Position numbers and translations under genes: made by a program. A stretch of 35,927 bases of DNA, from the NCBI RefSeq assembly GCF_001949145.1, contig NW_019091391.1:1044249-1080175 (forward strand). Reading direction: 5' to 3'. Position 1 is the stretch's first letter. Each line of letters starts with the position of its first letter. The notes under the pieces are model-generated. The model was not told where the DNA came from and made no database searches. It saw nothing but the letters and a program-made list of their open reading frames with translations. This document shows positions 24,001 through 29,840 of this stretch, in pieces. This DNA is from Acanthaster planci (lineage: Eukaryota > Echinodermata > Asteroidea > Valvatida > Acanthasteridae).

Positions 24001-27000
24001 CTCCATCCACTCCGAGCATGAACAAAAGAGGGCGTCTTTTGAAATAAAATTGACAGTCCTTTGGTACTCACCCACGCATAGGTGCTCAAGTTTATGCGTG
24101 TTTGACGAATTATGCACTAGAGGAATTAGGCACTTGAGGTGGTTTTGTCACTACAAATTGTTAAAGTCTGTGCAACATATCCTGAGAGTAGTTAAAGGTC
24201 AGAAATCTAATTGGAAACATTTGATGTCCTTCGAAGGGCAGATGTGTCTTCACCCGTGGCACTTCCAAAGTTACAGTAAGATCGGCCCATTTGAAAATAT
24301 GCTACCCAACTGAGGTTGGTCAGCTTTCAAATGTAAATTCCTCTTTAAATCCATTCTCGGTGTTTTGGCACTTTCTCATGATTGAATCTTGTCTCAGTCT
24401 GTGTCCGCGTCATTTCATTGCTCCTTGCCAGGAGTTCTTCATGTTGGTGCTACGAGAGATCCTCTCAGCCAAGTTTGGGATGTTCCGTCACTACCCAGGG
24501 ACCGAGACCATTTGGTTCAACTCCAAAGTAAGCGGGGATACATGTACGCGTGTGCTAGCATTAGCCTTGTGGAAGACTTCAATCTTTAGGATTTAAAAAA
24601 AAAAAAAAAAGACAGAGCTGCCGTGGACTGGAGTAACCAGAAATGTGCAAATTAGATGAACTAAAATACTTTTTGTTTTAAGCGGAATCACACAAAGGAG
24701 TAAACTGCTGGAACCAAAGTGAACCAAAGTGAACCAAAGTGAACCAAAGTGAACCAAAGTGAACCAAAGGGAACCAAAGTGAACCAAAGTGAGCCAAAAT
24801 GAACCAAAGTGAAACAGTTATCTAGAAGAGGGAAACAACATTAATCACACTTTGTATGAGTGAGTGTGTGCATGAACGATAGAGGGCGCTTTGTCGCTTA
24901 CTAAAAATGGCCTGAAAGGGGGACGTTCCGTGTATACATGCATATCATGTATTACTGATTCTCATCAGATGAGCAAACTTATAGGGTCTTCGCAGGGGCA
25001 CTGTAGAGCATCCTCTAAACAAGGATTGCCCCCTCAAGTTTTGCCAGAAAGGCCCAATAGTGACAAAAAAAGAGGGAAACAAGGCGGCAATGGAACTAAT
25101 GTAAGACAAGTCAGCCCCTCCCCTGCCCCCTTAGCTAGCCTTTTTTTCTGACCCTTTCACGTTCTGATGTCCAGTCCTTTGAAGACAGCGAGATGTTCCG
25201 TCTGGTCGGAATCATCGTCGGCCTGGCCATCTACAATCTGACCATCATCTCGTTGCCTTTCCCACTGGCCCTCTACAAGAAGCTCCTCAACAGGTGAGCG
25301 TGTGAGGTCTCATGGAGCAAGACGCAGGGGCAGAGATTTGCATTAAGAGGTGTTAGAAATCTCAAATCAATGGTAGCATGCACTGCATCGTGGGTAAGGT
25401 CGACATTTAGTGACTCGGTTAAAAGGGTAGCTGCAATGGACTTGTTCCAGTATAAACTTCCAAAATGCCCCTTTTTTTCTCAGGTAACCACATTTTCAAT
25501 TTGTGTTTCACTGTTGCAATCGTGGAGCGTCTGCCTTTGTGACGAAGTCACTTACGAACCGGATACATGTAGAGGATCTTGCTACCTTTTTGGTTTTATG
25601 CTAATGAGACTTACATATTCATGAGCAACTGATGACATACAGTATTCAAGTTAGACGTGTAATACTAACAAGAGGCATATCATTGACGTCAACTGCGAGT
25701 TGGATAAACATTAGGGATAACAAGGGAGGCACACCGCCCCATGATTGGTTCCTTTTTGATCCGCTTGTTATGGTTTGTTTAGTAACTGTTTAGGTTCCCC
25801 CCCCCCAATTTTACAGACCAGCCAAGTCCTTAGAAGATTTCAAGCAGCTGGACCCAGAGTTTGCCTCCAACCTCCAGCATCTGCTGGACATAGAGGAGCC
25901 CCAGGACGTCCTGGAACTCTACCTGACGTTTGCGGTCACAGTGGAGAGCTTCGGGGAGGTGGAGACGGTGGAGTTGAAACCGGGCGGGGCTGATTTGAGC
26001 GTCACCATGGAGAACAGGTGATAGACCTTGTCTGGTTCGTCAGTGTGACGTCACTTCAGTTTAAACTACGCCCACTGCACATGCACTGCACACAGAGTTA
26101 CATGCATTGATCGCGTTTACACGGAACCGTGGATTCGGAAGTTAACGTGCAACTTCAGCGATCGTCCTATTAGAACCTGCAATCGTGGAGCGTCTGCCTT
26201 TGTGACAAAGTCACTTACAAACTGGATACATATATAGGATCTTGCACCGTGCAAAAATCAATTGACCCGTTCAACAGTTTACCCTTGAATGTTTTTATTT
26301 GTCAGGATGTCATAATGGGTGATAGATCAAAACAGGGAACCCAGTTTTCTCTTTTTTTTTTCAATTTAGAATTATCAAGAACATGGCGTTAAGACTCATT
26401 TTGGGAGATCCAGGATCTTAAAAGGGAATATGCTAGTCATCTTTCTCAGTTTTGTAATGATCAGGAAAGACAGACTTTAGTCTGTGATGAGCTTGTGTGC
26501 ATAATTTAATCTCGGATTATGAATTGAATGTTTTGCTTAACTTGTTTTCCACATAGTGATTGGGAGCAAGACCTTATGAAATGGTCTCTTTTTAGGGCGC
26601 GTTTCACAGCTTCGTCACTGTGTTAGTAGGGTAGTTGATCTGCTGCATTTGGAAATTCGGGATCTGAAAGACAATTCTGCTCTGTCATCAAGTTTCTTTG
26701 ATTGTTTCCAAATATGTTGAACACCATCACCGAGGCAGGCAAGATTACGTGGACAGCTATGTGGACTTTGTCCTGAACACTTCCGTGGAGCAACAGTACA
26801 GGTTCTTCAGTGAGGGGTTCTTGCACGTCATCGGTGGGCGCGTCTTCAACCTGTTCCACCCCCAGGAGCTGATGGATATGGTCATCGGGGACGAGCATTA
26901 TGACTGGGACGAGTTTGAGAAGGTCGGTGGGCAGTGTCGGTGATCGTTGAGCTGCAAACTACTCACCAATGCAAAGTGATCAAAGCTTGGTGAAACCTGT

Positions 27001-27536
27001 GGCAAGTAAGAGAACTTTAGATTCTGTTGTTGTTTTGTTAACAGAATGTCAGTTACAAAGGCGAGTACTACAGACAGCATCCGACGATGAGGATGTTCTG
27101 GGATGTCTTCCGGGAGATGAGCCTCCAACAGAAGAAGAAATTCCTTGGTGAGTATTTGTACATTTGAAAGGAGAAGTTTCGGTCATTTTTGTGGAAAGTT
27201 ATAGCTGCGCAGATAGGCTAATTAAAAGTCGTCCATTCTCCAAATAGGTACTGTGAATCCATTAGCTGTGTTGGTGTAGCAAGTGCCAGATTTATTTGGT
27301 TACGGTCCCTCTGTGTGTTTGCCGCAGTGTTTCTGACGGGGACTGATCGCGTCCCCATCCAGGGCATGAAGACGCTCCACATCATCATCCAGCCGGTCAA
27401 GGGAGGCGAAGACTTCTTCCCCGTGGCCCACACCTGCTTCAACCTCCTGGACTTGCCGGTTTACACGGACAAGGCCAGGCTGCGAGACAAACTTCTGATG
27501 GCTATTGAGAATACAGAGGGATTCACGCTGGTTTGA
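1..27536 (+). CDS. HERC4: HERC3/HERC4-like HECT E3 ubiquitin ligase, 3' part (13 exons; 5' end outside window)
   Basis: This gene encodes a HECT-class E3 that takes ubiquitin from an E2 onto its own cysteine and passes it to substrates; small HERCs are largely cytosolic. Exons are 1-67, 328-433, 20,612-20,807, 21,908-22,071, 22,280-22,399, 23,279-23,371, 23,766-23,975, 24,432-24,527, 25,175-25,293, 25,817-26,017, 26,739-26,922, 27,045-27,147 and 27,328-27,536. All borders are GT/AG, phases agree throughout, and from base 3 the joined frame is 621 codons plus stop. Residues about 1-250 match the linker between the RCC1-like and HECT domains of small HERCs. Residues about 270-621 are the HECT domain, with [33 protein letters not shown] and the catalytic Cys589 in [10 protein letters not shown], 32 residues from the end, as usual for HECT enzymes. 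The RCC1 repeats must lie upstream of the window. Four antisense genes lie in its 20-kb intron. HERC3 and HERC4 cannot be separated from this part alone. Confidence 0.93.
328..433 (+). CDS. HERC4: HERC-like exon 2
   Basis: The acceptor TTTTTTGGCAG restores the frame (phase 2) and the exon encodes 35 residues including [15 protein letters not shown], which aligns with the small-HERC linker. It ends in phase 0 at TAC|GTGAGT, the start of the 20.2-kb intron. Confidence 0.87.
434..1260. other. HERC intron, left part: no gene seen
   Basis: The stretch is AT-rich with a TCATCA/GTCACC-type simple repeat at about 480-560. I see no exon with supported borders. Confidence 0.6.
1268..1766. mobile_element. 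Candidate non-autonomous DNA transposon with 7-bp target duplication
   Basis: GACAGAC occurs at 1,261-1,267 and at 1,767-1,773. The enclosed about 500 bases are AT-rich and both ends carry many GAATATTCG-type motifs in opposite orientation. The terminal repeats are poor. Part of the left end recurs at about 10,188-10,335. Confidence 0.4.
1774..3290. other. Gene-free intronic stretch downstream of gene A
   Basis: It is AT-rich, with AAAACGAA/TTCGTTTT-type motifs at 2,310-2,400 and 2,730-2,830 that could be an eroded fold-back repeat. A downstream exon of gene A, expected if the donor at 3,424/3,423 is used, was not recognised. Confidence 0.5.
3291..4274 (-). CDS. Gene A: two-domain Ig-like type I membrane protein, unknown function
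   Basis: The open frame gives about 327 residues from ATG at 4,274 ([19 protein letters not shown], a good signal peptide). Upstream in-frame ATGs at 4,292 and 4,349 would put polar residues before it. In order I see an Ig-like region with [14 protein letters not shown] and RRVTCVARA (Cys-Trp-Cys layout), then a Cys-rich second domain ([35 protein letters not shown]), a Thr/Ser/Pro stalk, and a transmembrane helix [21 protein letters not shown]. The cytoplasmic end may be wrong: ATTCTGCGCAG|GTATGTG at 3,424/3,423 is a strong splice donor right after the helix, so the last about 45 residues could be intron read-through. It is closest in layout to gene B. It is nested antisense in the HERC intron. 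I do not recognise a named family; a receptor or adhesion role is inference. Confidence 0.75.
   Translation of the reverse strand: MRALVLLWWSLLVSHLAWGKLEIPSVVKLHTGQRTHIECVHTCQRDECEVRLGWVNLPPEFRGFEECFNATHHSLKMSTEAGREEVPSRRRVTCVARATDGATLEETSTWLEICPTEMLKCKLTKEQRVPANLAHASYLSACEFVTMCGTAPLCEANGELLDFLDFNATTEPPVNVFRAIGLAPGDTVTCFLLSDKMEPHLQTRFEMTVPLESETPTRGSQTTIRQQASTTKTTTSTTETKLSTPPTSPTNQCPLTPCDCTAPWVLFALTLIVLICIIVRILRRYVKQTPANQRTWESFHNYVCMCKYALKGVNTTTEAFSEISFSD
4350..7017. other. Gene-free stretch between genes A and B
   Basis: It holds open frames of up to 179 codons on the minus strand (5,162-5,701), with overlapping frames on the other strand, and many TACATGTA motifs. I see no signal peptide, domain or splice support. 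Confidence 0.5.
7018..7854 (-). pseudogene. Gene B: paralogue of gene A, broken by one in-frame TGA
   Basis: The frame starts at ATG 7,854 ([18 protein letters not shown], signal peptide) or at an in-frame ATG at 7,881. It encodes an Ig-like region ([29 protein letters not shown]), a Cys-rich second domain ([35 protein letters not shown]), a Ser/Thr/Pro stalk and a transmembrane helix near [19 protein letters not shown], with a short basic tail KKSQPQPL. One TGA at 7,609-7,611 (about codon 82) stops the frame, and the same frame continues without another defect to 7,018. The paralogue A has an uninterrupted Gly/Arg region there. A CGA-to-TGA change at a CpG would explain it. A GTATGA donor-like site overlaps the stop, but I see no in-frame acceptor that keeps the domain. 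It may be a recent pseudogene, a polymorphic null, read-through or an assembly error. Confidence 0.68.
8581..8928 (-). CDS. Orphan coding-like terminal exon (possible cytoplasmic tail)
   Basis: From an AG at 8,930-8,929 an open frame of 115 residues runs to TAG at 8,581. It starts [15 protein letters not shown] and is rich in Ser, Pro, Thr and Asn. It has four tyrosines in short polar motifs (SRYDLH, MLYPA, EGYPPN, NPYTHS) and ends GTAVAAADS. Alternative acceptors lie at 8,875 and 8,872 behind a better pyrimidine tract. There is no Met start with a signal or helix, so it cannot stand alone. The composition suits the cytoplasmic tail of a membrane protein. It lies between genes B and C on the same strand. 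Upstream exons were not found; it is phase 0 and does not fit the phase-1 donor of C. It may be a remnant. Confidence 0.4.
   Translation of the reverse strand, partial: KIKRNGSNVNSPPPSLSQQVSMPSRYDLHCTHPSINQPQMLYPARNETEGYPPNMSNPYTHSRLLLLNTQPPKMSERNSPDSCETMTNTKQGGFSPSNTSLHMPDAGTAVAAADS
8929..9722. other. Gene-free stretch, nothing recognised
   Basis: No coding frame with support and no recognised repeat was found up to the minisatellite. Confidence 0.5.
9723..9910. repeat. 21-bp minisatellite, unit CGTACGTACGAAATAGTAATC
   Basis: About nine units follow each other, with changes mostly as C/T and G/A in the CGTACGTACG core. One unit is lengthened by five bases (9,781-9,806) and one is shortened. 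There is no coding meaning. Confidence 0.9.
10188..10335. repeat. Dispersed repeat related to 1,270-1,440
   Basis: GAGTCAATTCGAATAATTGA, CCGGCTGGAAGATTGTTGAT and TATACAAAATCAGT have close counterparts in the same order in the element at 1,270-1,440. Confidence 0.6.
10938..12498 (-). CDS. Gene C: single-domain secreted, probably GPI-anchored protein (two exons)
   Basis: Exon 1 (12,498-12,102) starts at an ATG giving the signal peptide [18 protein letters not shown]. It continues with a Cys-rich domain ([53 protein letters not shown]). It ends in phase 1 at GAAG|GTAAGA. Exon 2 (11,053-10,938) follows a TTTTTTCCCCTCCAG acceptor and adds a Pro/Thr/Ser linker and the end [17 protein letters not shown]-stop. 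The joined frame is 170 residues. A hydrophobic end with no cytoplasmic tail after a small-residue linker is the usual form of a GPI-anchor signal. Several N-glycosylation sequons are visible. The domain aligns with the second domain of gene A (GDTVTCFLL). The intron holds a SINE at 11,183-11,475. ATTAAA or AATAAA signals lie about 190-350 bases downstream. Function is unknown. Confidence 0.8.
11183..11475 (+). mobile_element. tRNA-derived SINE (copy 1), in the intron of gene C
   Basis: The head has a polymerase III A box (TGGCGTAATGG, 11,191-11,201) and B box (GTTCGATTCC, 11,236-11,245). A conserved body follows (GGGGTTTTCCTCCCACC, CTTCTCATTGTCTCCTCTCC), and the tail is ATGATAATGACAATAATAA. 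It matches the inverted copy at 12,893-13,155 along its length. Confidence 0.8.
11566..11735. repeat. Dispersed repeat, second copy of the 26,044 family
   Basis: GTGACGTCACTTCAGTTTAA, CACGCCCATGGCACATG, TTTACATGGAACC and GCCTTTGTGATGCAGTCACT follow the order seen at 26,044-26,247. It lies in the intron of gene C. Confidence 0.65.
12893..13155 (-). mobile_element. tRNA-derived SINE (copy 2, inverted)
   Basis: Read on the minus strand it starts GTCGGGCTGGTGCAGTGATT, has the B box GGTTCGATCC (13,096-13,105), the same body as copy 1, and an ATTATCAGAAATAAATAATA tail at the left edge. The matching place in the duplicated segment near 20,050 is empty. Confidence 0.8.
13346..16464. other. Spacer between the two duplicated segments
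   Basis: Besides the short coding-like stretch at 13,768-13,908, it contains a GC-rich patch at about 14,795-14,895 in AT-rich surroundings. No gene was supported. Confidence 0.5.
13768..13908 (-). other. Short Cys/Trp-rich coding-like stretch
   Basis: The minus frame reads [20 protein letters not shown], then [19 protein letters not shown] and stops at 13,768-13,770. An AG lies just before the TGC. The V-Q-C-D start with later C and P residues recalls CW-type zinc fingers, but the second zinc ligand is missing. It may be a gene or transposon remnant. Confidence 0.25.
16577..16692. repeat. 57-bp tandem duplication, two units
   Basis: ATACCTGTAAAGTGTAATC through GACAATTCTACTGAG occurs twice with a period of 57 bases and a few differences. 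Confidence 0.9.
16989..18095 (-). CDS. Gene D: paralogue of gene C, probably GPI-anchored (two exons)
   Basis: Exon 1 (18,095-17,744) starts [20 protein letters not shown], a signal peptide, then [39 protein letters not shown] and KCSCDGSEG. It ends in phase 1 at GAAG|GTGAGG, exactly as in C. Exon 2 (17,179-16,989) follows a TCTTTTATTCCCAG acceptor and encodes PNTTTEPA..., ending [17 protein letters not shown]-stop. The joined frame is 180 residues. Compared with C it has lost three Cys (NCS, ARC and VTC positions), gained others, and has 22 extra residues before the hydrophobic tail. An AATAAA on the minus strand is near 16,748-16,753. Upstream sequence matches that of C, so the promoter was duplicated too. 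Whether it is expressed is unknown. Confidence 0.77.
18303..18316. other. Assembly gap (14 N)
   Basis: Fourteen undetermined bases follow a CA microsatellite (18,282-18,295). True length at this place is unknown. Confidence 0.99.
18500..18726. mobile_element. MITE-like element with GGGCCCAATTT terminal inverted repeats
   Basis: The left end GGGCCTAATTTAATGGC and the reverse complement of the right end GGGCCCAATTTCGCGGC match at 13 of 17 bases. The interior has many GCTTAC/GTAAGC motifs. No clear target duplication was seen. Confidence 0.55.
20201..20611. other. End of the 20-kb intron before HERC exon 3
   Basis: It ends in a long pyrimidine-rich run (20,500-20,610) that serves the exon-3 acceptor. 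Nothing else was recognised. Confidence 0.5.
20612..20807 (+). CDS. HERC4: HERC-like exon 3
   Basis: A long pyrimidine tract and AAAG acceptor precede [19 protein letters not shown] and [17 protein letters not shown]. The spacing from exon 2 to the LIPSL..D-EALR motif is within two residues of vertebrate HERC4 as I remember it, so no exon appears to be missing across the giant intron. The exon ends in phase 1 at T|GTAAGT. The Met at the exon start is unlikely to be an initiator. Confidence 0.87.
21497..21630. repeat. Candidate MITE with CATATCCAAAT ends
   Basis: CATATCCAAAT near 21,498 is repeated inverted as ATTTGGATATG near 21,616, and GGCTGACAGCGAC faces CAGCCGCAGCC. It lies in the HERC intron between exons 3 and 4. 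Confidence 0.4.
21908..22071 (+). CDS. HERC4: HERC-like exon 4
   Basis: The acceptor GATTGCAG gives the junction K-V-I-S-Q-W-W-S-T-L, matching the conserved KVLENWWSVL stretch of HERC4. The rest is a helical region ending [11 protein letters not shown], at a GTGGGC donor in phase 0. Confidence 0.88.
22280..22399 (+). CDS. HERC4: HERC-like exon 5
   Basis: Forty codons between TTTTCTGCAG and GAG|GTGAGA include [20 protein letters not shown], the counterpart of the FYIHE-L-D-IRNDY segment of small HERCs. Confidence 0.9.
22400..23278. other. HERC intron between exons 5 and 6
   Basis: A stretch at 22,440-22,735 is open for 97 codons on the minus strand and looks like a moderately conserved repeat rather than a gene. 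The short 10-bp array lies at 22,914-22,947. Confidence 0.4.
22914..22947. repeat. Short inverted array of the same 10-bp unit
   Basis: About 3.5 units of TTCACTTTGG, the reverse complement of CCAAAGTGAA, lie in the HERC intron between exons 5 and 6. Confidence 0.85.
23279..23371 (+). CDS. HERC4: HERC-like exon 6
   Basis: Thirty-one codons between GCTTTCAG and CAG|GTAAAA encode [20 protein letters not shown] and AMLQMQ, the conserved YPFV-DA-AKT-LL-DA-LQMQ block just before the HECT domain. Confidence 0.93.
23766..23975 (+). CDS. HERC4: HERC-like exon 7, start of HECT domain
   Basis: Seventy codons between CCTGTCCCAG and AAG|GTAAGA. The exon contains [15 protein letters not shown] and [19 protein letters not shown]. 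The latter is the hallmark start of HECT domains (F-GE-G-D-GG). Confidence 0.95.
24432..24527 (+). CDS. HERC4: HERC-like exon 8, HECT N-lobe
   Basis: Thirty-two codons encode [18 protein letters not shown] and ETIWFNSK, the EFF-LL-RE motif after the V-AGG-V element. The donor is AAA|GTAAGC. Confidence 0.93.
24711..24810. repeat. 10-bp minisatellite GAACCAAAGT, ten units
   Basis: Ten units in perfect register; three units have base changes (AAGG end, GAGCCAAAAT and similar). It lies in the HERC intron between exons 8 and 9, next to an A-rich run at 24,594-24,610. Confidence 0.95.
25175..25293 (+). CDS. HERC4: HERC-like exon 9, HECT N-lobe
   Basis: The exon encodes [20 protein letters not shown] and [14 protein letters not shown], corresponding to the F-G-G-LA-YN segment of the N-lobe. 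It ends in phase 2 at AG|GTGAGC. Confidence 0.94.
25422..25637. repeat. Dispersed repeat with an internal insert (copy 1)
   Basis: Its left part (AAGGGTAGCTGCAAT to GTTTCACTGTT) and right part (CTTTTTGGTTTTATGCTAAT, ATATTCATGAG, TGACAT) match 29,670-29,840. A block of about 65 bases at 25,518-25,582 is extra and occurs separately at 26,178-26,247. Confidence 0.7.
25817..26017 (+). CDS. HERC4: HERC-like exon 10, HECT N-lobe
   Basis: The acceptor TTTTACAG completes an Arg codon. The exon encodes [35 protein letters not shown] and a conserved GAD-like element [12 protein letters not shown]. It ends in phase 2 at AG|GTGATA. Confidence 0.93.
26044..26247. repeat. Dispersed repeat starting GTGACGTCACTTCAGTTTAAA
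   Basis: It shares GTGACGTCACTTCAGTTTAA, a Cys-codon-free body and GCCTTTGTGA...GTCACTT with the copy at 11,566-11,735. Its right part equals the insert at 25,518-25,582. It follows HERC exon 10 by only 26 bases. Confidence 0.7.
26739..26922 (+). CDS. HERC4: HERC-like exon 11, HECT domain
   Basis: The exon encodes [39 protein letters not shown] and [14 protein letters not shown]. The donor after GAG AAG is GTCGGT, a weak but frame-correct site. The same junction (E-K, then N-x-x-Y-K-G-E-Y) is kept in HERC4. Confidence 0.9.
27045..27147 (+). CDS. HERC4: HERC-like exon 12, HECT domain
   Basis: The exon encodes [20 protein letters not shown] and [11 protein letters not shown], matching the Y-GEY---HP-I--FW-V block that leads into the C-lobe. 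It ends in phase 1 at G|GTGAGT. Confidence 0.93.
27328..27536 (+). CDS. HERC4: HERC-like terminal exon 13, HECT C-lobe and stop
   Basis: The exon encodes [17 protein letters not shown], then [20 protein letters not shown] and the end [11 protein letters not shown]. The ubiquitin-accepting Cys is codon 27,435-27,437. The terminal GF-L hydrophobic tail is typical of small HERCs. Confidence 0.95.
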
Positions 27537-27870
27537 AAGGGGCCCGTCTACTAGTGTGTCCTGTGGCTGGTGCTTCAAGATGGCCGCCAAGAAATGTGGC
27601 TGCCAAAAGTGGCCAGCAAAATATGGCCACCAAAAGTGGCCATCAAATATGACCACCAAAAAGTTCTTGAAATCAAAATCAATGCTCACTTACACATGCT
27701 GCTTCAATAAGACATAGAGGTTGATGTGATAAAAGTGGCTTAAGATGTGGCTACTAAATTGTAAGATGTTCGCGTTATAAATGGAAACTTTATATTGGTA
27801 TTTAATGCTCTTAATGTGTAGTTTGACTCCAAAGTGGCCGCCAGACCCTCACAATAATAAAAAGGATGTC
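27537..27870 (+). other. HERC-like 3' untranslated region with candidate poly(A) signal
   Basis: No coding frame continues after the TGA. The stretch holds an imperfect short-period repeat (27,577-27,663) and AATAAA at 27,856-27,861, the first canonical poly(A) signal after the stop. The true 3' end needs transcript data. Confidence 0.45.
27577..27663 (+). repeat. Imperfect 13-15-bp tandem repeat, TGGCCACCAAAAG type, in the HERC 3' UTR
   Basis: Six degenerate units of the form TGGC-(C/T)(A/G)(C/G)CAAAA follow one another right after the stop codon. Isolated similar units recur at about 27,831 and 28,200-28,240, so the repeat has partly spread through the 3' flank. Confidence 0.6.
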
Positions 27871-29436
27871 AAATTAACTTGCTCTCAATTTGGAAGTATG
27901 TTTGACTGGTTAAGAAACCAAATCGCCCTGTTTGTTTGACCAAGGAAACGTGCGTCTAAAGACTTTCGTAGTTTATATTACCAGCATTTTGTTGGTCACA
28001 ATTTCACCACAAGTCCTTTTATATTATATCATGCTTGGGCAAACAAGCCATATTGATATAGTGTCATGGTTTACGCTTGTAAGGTGGTCACTACAGGCCA
28101 TCTTCTCCAATTTGATCCTCCAAATGCATGGCAGCTGAGTGGTCAAAGCCATCCACGCCATGATTGGGCGACAACTTGGCCTGACATCTTCTCTTGAATG
28201 CCAAAAGTGGCCCTTATAAAAGTGGCAGCCAAAAGTAGGCTAGTGTTTCAATTTTAGTATCTGTCAAATTCAGACGGTCAGTACAACAAAAAAACCACTT
28301 TTTGGGGGAGGGACCACCTCTGCTTTTGATGGCCTCAGCAACGGCCACATGGGAGATTAGAACCTAGTTCTGGACTCCTCCCAACTTCAGAGGGAAACTT
28401 TGATATAAAAGTAATTTTACAAATTGATACCAACTGCACGATCAGTAAGAAATACGTACAGCTGTGGGCAAATGACCAACGGAGGAATACACGATTTCAG
28501 CAATAGTTCCTCTGCTAGAGTCATTTTACAGGGGCTGTTTAAAGGCTTTGCTTGGCAGCCGTCTTGCAGGGTAGTTCATTTGTTCCACAGGGAACCTCCT
28601 TGGTGCATACGCTGTGGAACAACAGCACTAGGTCTGCAAGATGGCAGCCGTGCAAATCCCCAATTGTGTGTGTACACTGGTAAAAGATCTTGATAAGTTG
28701 TTGAGCCATACATTAGACTTCAACTTGCACAAATCAGAATTGTGATTAGATATTACACAGTAATAGGGTTATAAGCATGAAGGTTTTTGTTTATGTCTGT
28801 TTGGTTTCTGTATGATTGTATTATTTGAAAATGATGGAACCCATCCAAAGGAGCAAAACACTTGATGAATGGAAAAGAGGAATCTCTCTGGGAGTCGATG
28901 TAAAGTACATGTCAGATTTATGTTGAAGAACTGCCACCGGTATGCAAACAAAATTATAACATTTCACAGCTCGCCAGAGGTCGTCTTGTAAATGCATATC
29001 AGTGTCTTTGAAAATGGAACTTTTTTGGTAAATTGTACAAGAATCTCAGTTGTTTTTTTTAATCTGCTGCGTTTAGAGGGGGAAAAGCAATGAAGCATAT
29101 TTCACATTTGCTACAGAAAGGAAGAAGGTTTGTACTGTATTTGAAAGGTAGGAAACATGTTTTCCTTAATTGAATGGAATTTGAATTAACTTGAGCGACC
29201 CATTGAGAATTTGACTGTCCTAGATGAAACTAAGATCAAATGTAGTGAGTGGAACAAATTTTCACTGGTAATCTTTTATCGCAAGAAAAATTTGGACCGA
29301 GTTGTGGTGAGTGTGGACACCATGTTTGGCCTTGCAGTAATCTAGTCACTGGTGCCCACAACTCTGAAACAATATCAGTTGTTGTCTCAAGGGTTCTGGC
29401 ACATTGGGCATGAATACATGCATGCATTTCAATATA
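27871..29436. other. Downstream flank of the HERC gene
   Basis: Apart from the small inverted repeat at 28,555-28,648 I see no feature. It could contain more 3' UTR. Confidence 0.4.
28555..28648. repeat. Small inverted-repeat element
   Basis: TTGTTCCACAG (28,580-28,590) pairs with CTGTGGAACAA (28,612-28,622), and TCTTGCAG (28,562-28,569) with CTGCAAGA (28,634-28,641). The layout is like a small MITE. Confidence 0.55.
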
Positions 29437-29600
29437 GGTGATTCACAATAGTGCAACTCCATGAGTTTGCTGTGCGTTGACCAATCACAGTGCACGGAAT
29501 CTGTCGACCCTTTCCAAATGTGCATTGGGTCGACAGATCTCATGCTCTGTGATTGGTCAATGCATTGCAAACTCTTGGAGGTGTGCTCTAGTGAAATGCC
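29437..29600. mobile_element. MITE-like long inverted repeat (hairpin)
   Basis: The arms 29,437-29,511 and 29,527-29,600 are reverse complements with few mismatches, joined by about 15 bases. Core stems include TTGACCAATCACAG / CTGTGATTGGTCAA and CTGTCGACCC / GGGTCGACAG. Confidence 0.8.
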
Positions 29601-29669
29601 AGTATTAAGTTTGTTGCGACCATTTGACTGAACATTATGCCCACTTGAATGTGTATGTACAAAACGTTG

Positions 29670-29840
29670 AAGGGTGGCTGCAATCAATTTTTTTTTCATA
29701 CAAACCTCCAAAAGGCATTTTTGTGTCTCATTTAATCTTATTTTCAACTTTTGTTTCACTGTTTCAAAGGTTGTTTTACCACCTTTTTGGTTTTATGCTA
29801 ATGAGTATTTCCATATTCATGAGAAAAACTATGCTGACAT
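29670..29840. repeat. Dispersed repeat without the insert (copy 2)
   Basis: It shares AGGGTGGCTGCAAT, CTCCAAAAGGCATTTTTGTGT-like and CTTTTTGGTTTTATGCTAAT with 25,422-25,637, in the same order. Confidence 0.7.
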
